Origin: JASEGV01 sp947085285
Lineage (GTDB): Bacteria; Bacteroidota; Ignavibacteria; UBA10030; BY39
NCBI GenBank assembly: GCA_947085285.1
Contig: CAMTVZ010000112.1
Coordinates: 1 to 23,808 of the forward strand
Length of the DNA stretch: 23,808 nt
Direction: 5' to 3'
Shown here: piece by piece, positions 16,139 to 21,993 of the stretch
Numbering within the stretch: position 1 is the stretch's first letter
Layout of the letters: every line of letters starts with the position of its first letter
Notes under the pieces: model-generated
What the model was told of the DNA's origin: nothing
The model's database searches: none
The model's input: the letters and a program-made list of their open reading frames with translations, nothing else
Made by a program: the position numbers and the translations under genes

Positions 16139-16171
16139 CATCAAGAAAAAGTTTCACAAGCATCAAGAAAA
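16139..16171. repeat. 11-bp direct repeat, 22-bp period, upstream of rpsA
   Basis: CATCAAGAAAA occurs twice without mismatch, at 16139-16149 and 16161-16171, separated by 11 bp. The 22-bp period places both copies on the same face of the helix, as in many dimeric regulator sites. It lies 67-99 bp upstream of the rpsA ATG. The binding factor, if any, is unknown. Confidence 0.5.
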
Positions 16172-16218
16172 TTATTTTAGTTATTATTTTTGTTTATTAA
16201 TGATGGTTTGAAAAATTT

Positions 16219-17097
16219 TTATATAGCTACTCTCTCGACAAAATTCTTCACTTGTTGCATTAACCATTGCGGTGTAGATGTTGCACCACTTATACCAACA
16301 GTTTTTGCATCAACGAACCAGTCGAGGTTAATTTCATTTTCATCTTCTATAAAGTACGTACGTTTGTTTGCCTCTTTACAAATTGTGTAAAGAACTTTAC
16401 CATTTGAACTCGATTTGCCGGCTACAAAAAGAATTACATCGTTTTGTTTTGCAAATTCACGCAGTTTATTTTCACGCCCCGAAACTTGACCGCAAATAGT
16501 ATCTTTCGCAACGAATCGTACAGCTTCTTCCTCAAACGTATCTACTATCAATCCATCAATCCGCTTTTTTAACTCATCTCGAATTTTATAGAAGGTAGAT
16601 TTATCCATCGTTGTTTGAGAAAACAGGACTGTATTTTGGGAACAATCAACTAAATCAACTTCTTCGAGCGAACCAATTACAATACCTTTGCCTTTTATTT
16701 GTCCTAACAATCCGATTACTTCGGCATGGTTCTTTTTCCCAAAAATAACAATTTGATATCCTAATGTATCGTAATTTTTGATGCGCTCTTGAACTTTTGT
16801 AACTACCGGACAAGTTGCATCTATCAATGTAATATTGAATTTTTTGGCTAACTCGTAAGTTTCAGGGGGTTCGCCATGGGCACGTATTAAAACTGTTGAA
16901 TTTTCGATTTTGGGAAAATCCTCACGCCTAACGGTTATTAAACCTAATTTATTTAGTCGTGAAATTTCAGATGGATTGTGAATAATCTCACCTAAACAGT
17001 ATAATTTGTTCGATTTATTTAATTCATCTTCAGCTATGTTGATCGTACGAACAACGCCCCAACAAAATCCTGAATTTTTATCTATATTAACTATCAA
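16219..17097 (-). CDS. ispH: 4-hydroxy-3-methylbut-2-enyl diphosphate reductase
   Basis: IspH (LytB) reduces HMBPP to IPP and DMAPP in the last step of the MEP isoprenoid pathway, using a [4Fe-4S] cluster. The 292-residue protein has the three cluster cysteines (Cys12 in GFCWGV, Cys96 in DATCPVV, Cys202 in TICGQ) and the substrate-binding histidines His40, His74 and His124. Glu126 in NHAEVIG matches the catalytic glutamate. SSNGK near 230-234 is also conserved. The only upstream start before an in-frame stop is TTG at 17095-17097, overlapping the end of cmk by 11 nt. Presence of ispH implies use of the MEP route rather than mevalonate. Confidence 0.96.
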   Translation of the reverse strand: MIVNIDKNSGFCWGVVRTINIAEDELNKSNKLYCLGEIIHNPSEISRLNKLGLITVRREDFPKIENSTVLIRAHGEPPETYELAKKFNITLIDATCPVVTKVQERIKNYDTLGYQIVIFGKKNHAEVIGLLGQIKGKGIVIGSLEEVDLVDCSQNTVLFSQTTMDKSTFYKIRDELKKRIDGLIVDTFEEEAVRFVAKDTICGQVSGRENKLREFAKQNDVILFVAGKSSSNGKVLYTICKEANKRTYFIEDENEINLDWFVDAKTVGISGATSTPQWLMQQVKNFVERVAI

Positions 17098-17770
17098 TTT
17101 TATTAATTATTTCTAAAGCTTTATTTACGATAAAATCGACTTGCTGATTTATCGTTAAGTTCGAAGTATCCAAGATAATTCCGTCGTCAGCTTTTTTCAA
17201 CGGGCTTTCGGCACGATTTGAATCTTTAGCGTCGCGTTCATTTATATCCTTCATCAAATCATCTATTTCGGTAATAATTCCTTTTTGAGCAAGTTCTTTT
17301 TGTCTGCGTTTTGCTCTTTCTTCGATGGAGGCTATCATAAAAATTTTCAAATCGGCATTCGGGGCAACAACCGTTCCGATATCGCGTCCTTCAAGAACAA
17401 CTCCACCATTAGTACACATTCTCCGTTGTTGAGCTACCATTAAATCTCTTACTCTTTTATAACTGCTAATGGCACTGACAGCCGAAGTTACTTCCTTGTT
17501 ACGGATAGTTTCTGTTACGTCTGTTCCGTCTAATATAACTTTCGTTACTTCGTTTTTCCGTTCAAACTCAATTTTACAATTTCGAATTGCATTATAGACT
17601 GCAGCTTCATCTTCCGGGTCAATATTATCTTGGATAATCTTCAACGTAAGTGCCCGATACATCGCACCGGTATCAATATGTATGTAATTTAGCCTTTGGG
17701 CTGTAAGCTTTGCAGTTGTTGATTTTCCGGAGGCAGCCGGTCCGTCTATTGCAATTACTATTCGCTTCAA
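17087..17770 (-). CDS. cmk: (d)CMP kinase
   Basis: Cmk phosphorylates CMP and dCMP, recycling pyrimidine nucleotides. The 227-residue protein has the P-loop GPAASGKST at residues 10-18, HIDTGAMYRALT immediately after it, and LEGRDIGTVVAPNADLKIFM in the middle, all diagnostic of bacterial cytidylate kinase. KRRQKEL and RDAKDSNRAESPL follow in the lid and nucleotide-binding regions. The start is TTG at 17768-17770. The frame upstream of it meets a stop at 17798-17800 without any ATG or GTG. The cmk-ispH-rpsA order occurs in several phyla, with cmk and rpsA also adjacent in enterobacteria. Confidence 0.96.
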   Translation of the reverse strand: MKRIVIAIDGPAASGKSTTAKLTAQRLNYIHIDTGAMYRALTLKIIQDNIDPEDEAAVYNAIRNCKIEFERKNEVTKVILDGTDVTETIRNKEVTSAVSAISSYKRVRDLMVAQQRRMCTNGGVVLEGRDIGTVVAPNADLKIFMIASIEERAKRRQKELAQKGIITEIDDLMKDINERDAKDSNRAESPLKKADDGIILDTSNLTINQQVDFIVNKALEIINKIDS

Positions 17771-17816
17771 TTTTGTGAAAATATACTTAAATTTCTGTTA
17801 TTAAGCAAAAGTTAAA

Positions 17817-18371
17817 TTATTTCCGTATTTGATTATAGATTGATGCTACTGCAAAAATTTTAATAGCATCCCACCATGAAAATATTAAGAAGCCACTCAT
17901 CAACGATTTAGCTATATCGTTAAATAGAACAAAGTTTAAGTAAAGTGTTCCGAAACTGAAAATAATTAACATTCCAATTGTAACAGATATGAGCGTCCAG
18001 ACATATTTTGCATTAAGAGTAACTAAATATCCAGTAACCAGAGCTGCGATAGGGAAACTCAGAAGATAACCGCCAGTAGGTCCTATTAGTTTAGCGAAAC
18101 CAAAACTAAAACCAGCAAACAGAGGTAAGCCGAGAACGCCTAACGATAGATAAATTAGCTGGCTTAAAAAAGCGTTACGTGCGCCCAGTATAACACCCGA
18201 CAGCAAAACAAAAAATGTTTGAAGTGTAAAAGGCACCGGTTGAGTAGGAATTTCGATCCACGCACCAACTGCGGTTAATGCTACAAATGCTAATATTAAA
18301 GCTACTTGAACAGTTAAACTGTATCGTAGAATGAAATGAGGTTGAATTGTTAACGTTTTTGAAATTTGCAT
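17817..18371 (-). CDS. bioY: Biotin transporter BioY
   Basis: BioY is the substrate-binding membrane component of biotin uptake. It works alone or with the ECF energy-coupling module. The 184-residue protein shows about six hydrophobic segments and the family segments PVPFTLQTFFVLLSGVILGARNAFLSQLIYLSLGVLGLP (about 43-80) and FAKLIGPTGGYLLSFP (about 90-107). ECF ATPase genes are not in this window, so it is either a solitary BioY or shares distant EcfAT proteins. The ATG is preceded by AAGGAG, which overlaps the last codons of the upstream hydrolase, and the two genes are one base apart. I see no BirA-type operator. Confidence 0.93.
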   Translation of the reverse strand: MQISKTLTIQPHFILRYSLTVQVALILAFVALTAVGAWIEIPTQPVPFTLQTFFVLLSGVILGARNAFLSQLIYLSLGVLGLPLFAGFSFGFAKLIGPTGGYLLSFPIAALVTGYLVTLNAKYVWTLISVTIGMLIIFSFGTLYLNFVLFNDIAKSLMSGFLIFSWWDAIKIFAVASIYNQIRK

Positions 18372-18372
18372 T

Positions 18373-19251
18373 TTATCTCCTTGATAAATTATGAAACCAG
18401 TTAATAGTCAATTGTAAAATATCATTTAATGGACCACCACTTTTAGCTCTTTCGATACCAAACATGTGTCCTACTTTCGGAATTTTAACAAGCTCAGTTT
18501 GTTTTTTATCCGATAAATCAAATAATTTCTCGGCTTCCGAAATTTTGGCAATTAGGTCTTCTGTACCGTGTACCATTAGCCAAGGAATTTTTATTTGCTT
18601 CGCTGCTTTATACAAATCGAATTTGTCTCTATTTCGTTCGAGGTCTTCGAGATAACTTATATTCATTCGAAGTGGATGCGGCTCATTTTCTTTTGAAAGT
18701 GTTATAAAACCTGCCTGGCGCCAAATCATTTTTTGATGCTCTGTCCAACGATCGTAATAAGATATACTAGCCCAAGTTACCAATTTTTTAATTCTATTGT
18801 CCAACGAAGCTATTAAAATAGCATTTGCCGCACCACGCGAATGACCTAACAAGAAAATTTTTTCCGGGTCGATACAAAATTCTTCCATCTTACCTTCTGA
18901 AATTGTATCTATCACATTTTGAATATCGGCTAACTCCTTCGAAACAGTATTAGCTGCAAACTTTTCGAATTCAGTTATTCGATCTAGTTTTTCTCCAACA
19001 CCATTATTGGAATAATTAAGCACGACCGAACAAAAATTTGCCTGCGCCAATTTTTCGCCGATGTAAGGGAAAGGACCCCAATCTTTAAAAGCCATAAAAC
19101 CTGGGCAGACAATAACACAAGGTATAAGCTGAAAGAACTTTTTATTATTTTCTAAATATTTTTCTGAAACACGAAAATCACATCTAAAAACTTCGTTTGA
19201 GCTATTTCGAAATTCAATCTCTTTTTTAATTATTTGAAGAATGTTATCCAA
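18373..19251 (-). CDS. Alpha/beta hydrolase (serine esterase/peptidase-like)
   Basis: The 292-residue protein has an alpha/beta-hydrolase catalytic triad: Ser138 in the nucleophile elbow LLGHSRGAA, Asp232 in VHGTEDLI and His262 in PKVGHMFG. CPGFMAFKDWGPF near 49-61 forms the oxyanion-side loop. There is no signal peptide, so it should be cytosolic. It resembles dienelactone-hydrolase or S9-type esterases, and the substrate is unknown. It precedes bioY by one base, so an action on a biotin precursor or conjugate (a BioH-like role) is conceivable, but only position suggests this. The frame opens with TTG at 19249-19251, two codons after a stop, and no later methionine precedes the conserved fold. 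Confidence 0.82.
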   Translation of the reverse strand: MDNILQIIKKEIEFRNSSNEVFRCDFRVSEKYLENNKKFFQLIPCVIVCPGFMAFKDWGPFPYIGEKLAQANFCSVVLNYSNNGVGEKLDRITEFEKFAANTVSKELADIQNVIDTISEGKMEEFCIDPEKIFLLGHSRGAANAILIASLDNRIKKLVTWASISYYDRWTEHQKMIWRQAGFITLSKENEPHPLRMNISYLEDLERNRDKFDLYKAAKQIKIPWLMVHGTEDLIAKISEAEKLFDLSDKKQTELVKIPKVGHMFGIERAKSGGPLNDILQLTINWFHNLSRR

Positions 19252-19320
19252 AGCTCAATAAATTTTCCAAAATATAAATAAATAATCTTTTAAATCAAAT
19301 CATTTCGTTTATACAAACAG

Positions 19321-19349
19321 AGCTAAGCACAAGATATTTCGACTTAGCT
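19321..19349. repeat. Inverted repeat, 7-bp arms
   Basis: AGCTAAG (19321-19327) and CTTAGCT (19343-19349) are perfect inverted repeats with a 15-nt loop, followed on the plus strand by TTTT. It could be a weak hairpin or terminator, but no plus-strand gene lies upstream to be terminated. It may instead be an operator or part of an older insertion. Confidence 0.4.
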
Positions 19350-19402
19350 TTTGTGGTTAGGTAACTATAGGCCATCTCTAAAAACTGTTTTTTTTTTTTT
19401 AC

Positions 19403-19440
19403 CACAGAGAACACAAAGTGTTTTCACAAAGAACACAAAG
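19403..19440. repeat. Tandem CACARAGAACACAAAG repeat
   Basis: CACAGAGAACACAAAG (19403-19418) and CACAAAGAACACAAAG (19425-19440) match at 15 of 16 positions with a 22-bp period. They follow a run of 13 T (19388-19400). CACAGAG-type intergenic repeats recur in many bacterial genomes, and I do not know a function for them. Confidence 0.65.
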
Positions 19441-19469
19441 AGCAATAAAATCCCTGCTCCAAAGGAGTC

Positions 19470-19496
19470 TCCGAAGGAGTCCATTGGACCTTCGGA
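19470..19496. repeat. Palindromic hairpin inside the MITE-like element
   Basis: TCCGAAGG-AG-TCCA pairs with TGGA-CCTTCGGA, giving up to 12 bp of complementarity with a 2-nt bulge and a very small loop. It is preceded by a smaller CTCC-AAA-GGAG hairpin (19457-19467). The GC content is far above that of the surrounding DNA. Confidence 0.65.
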
Positions 19497-19525
19497 CCTG
19501 CGTGCCGAACACTTCGGCAGGCAGG
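19497..19525. repeat. REP-like hairpin, 13-bp arms
   Basis: CCTGCGTGCCGAA (19497-19509) and TTCGGCAGGCAGG (19513-19525) are complementary at 12 of 13 positions, with a single G-G mismatch at the sixth base and a CAC loop. It abuts the preceding hairpin without a gap. It resembles REP-type palindromic units often dispersed between genes. Confidence 0.65.
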
Positions 19526-19638
19526 AATACTTTACGACATTTGTGGCTGCTTCGACTCCTTTGCGGTTAAATTCATTTTTGAGTTTTTTATAGATGACCT
19601 ATATTCAAATCAATATACATTCACAGATAAAAAATACC

Positions 19639-19667
19639 TTGCTAAATTCTAAAGATTTATGTATATT
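19639..19667 (+). promoter_or_regulatory. Possible sigma-70-type promoter for prs
   Basis: TTGCTA (19639-19644) and TATATT (19662-19667) are separated by 17 bp and lie about 75 bp upstream of the prs ATG. The -10 matches the consensus at 5 of 6 bases and the -35 at 4 of 6. The region is very AT-rich, so a chance match is possible. Confidence 0.35.
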
Positions 19668-19743
19668 GAAACTCAAAAATATCAAAATTTATGTGGGTTT
19701 CAGTAATTTTACCCAAATAATAAATAAAAAAAATTAAAATTTT

Positions 19744-20691
19744 ATGCCAGATCTTCAATTATTTTCAGGTCGATCGAATCCGCAGTTAGCTAAGGCAATT
19801 AGCAAGCGTCTTGGTATTCCTTTAGGAAAACGTCAGATCGTCAATTTCAGTGATGGCGAAATTTGGGTTAAATATACTGAAAATATACGTGGGTCGGATG
19901 TTTTTATAATCCAGTCGACAAATCCACCAGCCGATAATTTGGTGGAATTGTTGATAATGTTAGATGCAGCAAAACGAGCATCTGCTAAAAGAATTACAGT
20001 GGTTATCCCATATTTTGGGTATGCCCGACAAGATAGAAAAGATCAACCTCGGGTGTCAATAACAGCAAAGCTTGTAGCAAATTTACTAACAACTGCCGGG
20101 GCCGATCGTGTAATTACGATGGATTTACACGCTGCTCAAATACAAGGTTTTTTTGATATTCCCGTCGACCACTTGTATTCATCGGCAATATTTGCACCTT
20201 ACTTTAAAAAACATAAAATTCCAAACTTGGCTGTAGTTTCGCCAGATGTTGGAAGTATAAAATTAGCACGTTCGTATGCTAAACGCTTGGATGCCGAACT
20301 CATATTGATCGACAAACGTAGGCCCAAAGCGAACCAAGTTGAAGTAATGAATATTATTGGAACAGCTGTAAATCGAAATATTTTAATAGTAGATGATTTA
20401 ATAGATACCGGTGGAACTTTTATCAATGCAGTACGAGCATTAAAGGAAGCTGGTGCAAAAGATATATATGGTGCATGCACACACCCGATACTTTCGGGTG
20501 ATGCGGCTAAAAAAATACAAGAATCGGAAATTAAGAAATTGTACATTACCGATTCGGTTGCTTTTTCACAAAATTCAAAACAATTGGATAAAATACAATG
20601 CATATCGGCAGATTGGTTATTCGCTGAAGCAATAAAACGTTGTTTCAAAAATCAGTCGATAAGCTCATTATTTGATATTAATAAAGGATAA
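19744..20691 (+). CDS. prs: Ribose-phosphate pyrophosphokinase (PRPP synthetase)
   Basis: Prs makes phosphoribosyl pyrophosphate from ribose 5-phosphate and ATP, feeding purine, pyrimidine, histidine and NAD synthesis. The 315-residue length matches class I enzymes. Visible motifs are FSDGEIWVKYTENIRG (35-50), YFGYARQDRKDQPRVSITAKLVANLL (90-115) for ATP binding, MDLHAAQIQGFF (126-137) with the catalytic-site histidine, and the PRPP loop VDDLIDTGGT (216-225). The ATG follows a nearly pure A/T leader without a Shine-Dalgarno, unlike most genes here. It starts the plus-strand cluster prs-rplY-pth-hppA and also supplies PRPP for pathways that include the NAD branch served by nadD. Confidence 0.97.
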   Translation: MPDLQLFSGRSNPQLAKAISKRLGIPLGKRQIVNFSDGEIWVKYTENIRGSDVFIIQSTNPPADNLVELLIMLDAAKRASAKRITVVIPYFGYARQDRKDQPRVSITAKLVANLLTTAGADRVITMDLHAAQIQGFFDIPVDHLYSSAIFAPYFKKHKIPNLAVVSPDVGSIKLARSYAKRLDAELILIDKRRPKANQVEVMNIIGTAVNRNILIVDDLIDTGGTFINAVRALKEAGAKDIYGACTHPILSGDAAKKIQESEIKKLYITDSVAFSQNSKQLDKIQCISADWLFAEAIKRCFKNQSISSLFDINKG

Positions 20692-20714
20692 TTAATTATA
20701 AAGGAAAGAAAAGA

Positions 20715-21362
20715 ATGGCAGAAGTAATTTTACATGCTGAAATAAGGGATTTAAAAGGGAAAAAACCCGGTGCACTACGACGTGAAGGAAAAATTCCAGG
20801 AATTTATTACATACACGGTGAAAATAATTTAACGATAGCATTACCGGAAAAGAGCCTTTTAAAACTTATACATTCAACAGAAACAAACTTAATAAATCTT
20901 AAATTGAGTGATGGCACAGAGAAGCGATGCATTCTAAAAGATGTTCAGCTTGACCCTGTATCCGAACGGCCTCTTCATGTTGATTTACAAGGAATTAGGG
21001 CTGACGAAAAATTGACATTGGATATTCCAGTTGTCATCACAGGGGGAACTCCAAAAGGTGTTCGTGAAGGTGGAATACTACAACACATCATACATAAAGT
21101 AAAAATATCCTGTTTACCTGAACACATTCCCCAACACATCGCCATCAATGCTGAAAATCTTCTAATCAACCAGTCGATTCATATAAAAGATTTACAAGTC
21201 GAAAATTTTGTGGTTCTTGACAATGAAAACAACACTATCATTGCCATCTTACCACCACTTGTTGAAAAAGCCGCTGAAGCTGCCCCCGAAGCAGTCGTAG
21301 AGCCAGAAGTAGTTGGCAAAGGCAAAAAAGTAGCTGAAGGCGAAGAAGAGGCTGCTGAGTGA
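20715..21362 (+). CDS. rplY: 50S ribosomal protein L25, general stress protein Ctc type
   Basis: L25 binds 5S rRNA in the large subunit. This is the long (TL5/Ctc) form with 215 residues. The N-terminal 5S-binding domain (about 1-92) includes KPGALRREGKIPGIYY and RCILKDVQLDPVSERPLHVDLQGI. The C-terminal beta domain (about 95-185) includes PVVITGGTPKGVREGGILQHI. The tail (186-215) is rich in Ala, Glu and Lys and probably disordered. The ATG has AAGGAAAG about 5 nt upstream, and the gene follows prs by 23 nt. The prs-ctc-pth order is common across bacteria and supports the assignments of all three genes. Confidence 0.95.
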   Translation: MAEVILHAEIRDLKGKKPGALRREGKIPGIYYIHGENNLTIALPEKSLLKLIHSTETNLINLKLSDGTEKRCILKDVQLDPVSERPLHVDLQGIRADEKLTLDIPVVITGGTPKGVREGGILQHIIHKVKISCLPEHIPQHIAINAENLLINQSIHIKDLQVENFVVLDNENNTIIAILPPLVEKAAEAAPEAVVEPEVVGKGKKVAEGEEEAAE

Positions 21363-21400
21363 TAAATTTTTTCATTAACTAACTCTTAGATTTTTATCCA

Positions 21401-21985
21401 GTGTATTTTATTGTAGGCTTAGGAAATCCTGGCTCAGAGTACGAAGATACACGCCATAACATCGGTTATCGCGTTATAGATACTTTGTGCGAAAGATTAA
21501 ACACAAGATTATTCGCAGGTCGTGGTGAGTATTTAATAAGTTTTACTACCTATCAAGGGAAAAAAGTAGGATTAGTAAAACCGATAACATACATGAATAA
21601 CAGTGGTTTAGCAGTCGTCGATTTAGTTGAACGATTCAAAGCGGTACCTGAAAATATTTTGGTAGTGTGTGATGACTTTGAAATTCCACTTGGAACACTT
21701 CGTTTACGACAAAGGGGGAGCGACGGTGGACACAATGGATTGTTTTCAATTATTCATCATATACAAAAACAAAATTTCCCACGTTTACGATGTGGAATAG
21801 CCGGAGCTACAATGCCTCGACTAAAAGCTGACAAAGCTCAATATGTACTTTCGCCTTTTGAAGAGAATGAGAAACCGATTGTGGAAGAAATGATTACAAA
21901 GGCACGCAATGCCTCGCTCACATTTTTGAGCGATGGCATCAGTGTCGCTATGAACAAATATAACACAAAAATAACGGAGAAATAA
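21401..21985 (+). CDS. pth: Peptidyl-tRNA hydrolase
   Basis: Pth releases peptides from peptidyl-tRNAs that have dropped off the ribosome. The 194-residue protein opens FIVGLGNPGSEYEDTRHNIGY, containing Asn9 and the catalytic His19. Asn66 in TYMNNSG, Asp92 in VVCDDFEIPLG and Asn112 in GGHNGL complete the conserved active-site set. The start is GTG at 21401-21403. No in-frame ATG lies upstream. A 38-nt gap separates it from rplY, with no terminator-like structure, so the cluster is probably one transcript. Confidence 0.96.
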   Translation: MYFIVGLGNPGSEYEDTRHNIGYRVIDTLCERLNTRLFAGRGEYLISFTTYQGKKVGLVKPITYMNNSGLAVVDLVERFKAVPENILVVCDDFEIPLGTLRLRQRGSDGGHNGLFSIIHHIQKQNFPRLRCGIAGATMPRLKADKAQYVLSPFEENEKPIVEEMITKARNASLTFLSDGISVAMNKYNTKITEK

Positions 21986-21993
21986 TTATCTTT

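Larger units (their letters stand above)
19368..19601. mobile_element. MITE-like non-autonomous element with terminal inverted repeats and TA flanks
   Basis: The ends are imperfect inverted repeats. The left end begins TAGGCCATCTCTAAAAACT (19368-19386). The right end, read in reverse complement, begins TAGGTCATCTATAAAAAACT (19601-19582). They differ by two mismatches and one gap. The element is bordered on each side by TA (19366-19367 and 19602-19603), the target duplication expected for IS630/Tc1-mariner transposition. The similarity continues weakly inward, with ACCRCARAG near both ends. At 234 bp there is no room for a transposase, and the inside consists of palindromes and short repeats. 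Other copies in the genome would be needed to prove mobility. Confidence 0.6.
19252..19743. other. Divergent intergenic region with no credible gene
   Basis: This 492-bp stretch separates the minus-strand hydrolase-bioY genes from the plus-strand prs cluster, so it must hold promoters for both directions. It contains a 7-bp inverted repeat (19321-19349), a TA-flanked MITE-like element (19368-19601) and an AT-rich prs leader. An open frame at 19351-19593 exists on the plus strand, but it is built entirely from the repeat. Confidence 0.8.

Noticed and set aside
16139..16171. CRISPR-like repeat
   Set aside because: Only two 11-bp copies with an 11-bp spacer, no array and no cas genes.
19388..19400. 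Run of 13 T as a terminator tail
   Set aside because: No GC-rich hairpin precedes it on the plus strand. The nearest inverted repeat is about 40 bp away. It may also vary through homopolymer sequencing error.
19403..19440. CRISPR-like repeat
   Set aside because: Two copies with a 6-bp gap inside a palindromic element. Spacer length and copy number do not fit.
19351..19593. Plus-strand open frame of 80 codons
   Set aside because: It lies within the MITE-like element and is made of its repeats and hairpins. It has no recognisable domain and no ribosome binding site.
20199..20648. Minus-strand open frame of 149 codons opposite prs
   Set aside because: It is fully antisense to the conserved prs gene. 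Its composition reflects codon bias on the other strand, and no domain is recognisable.
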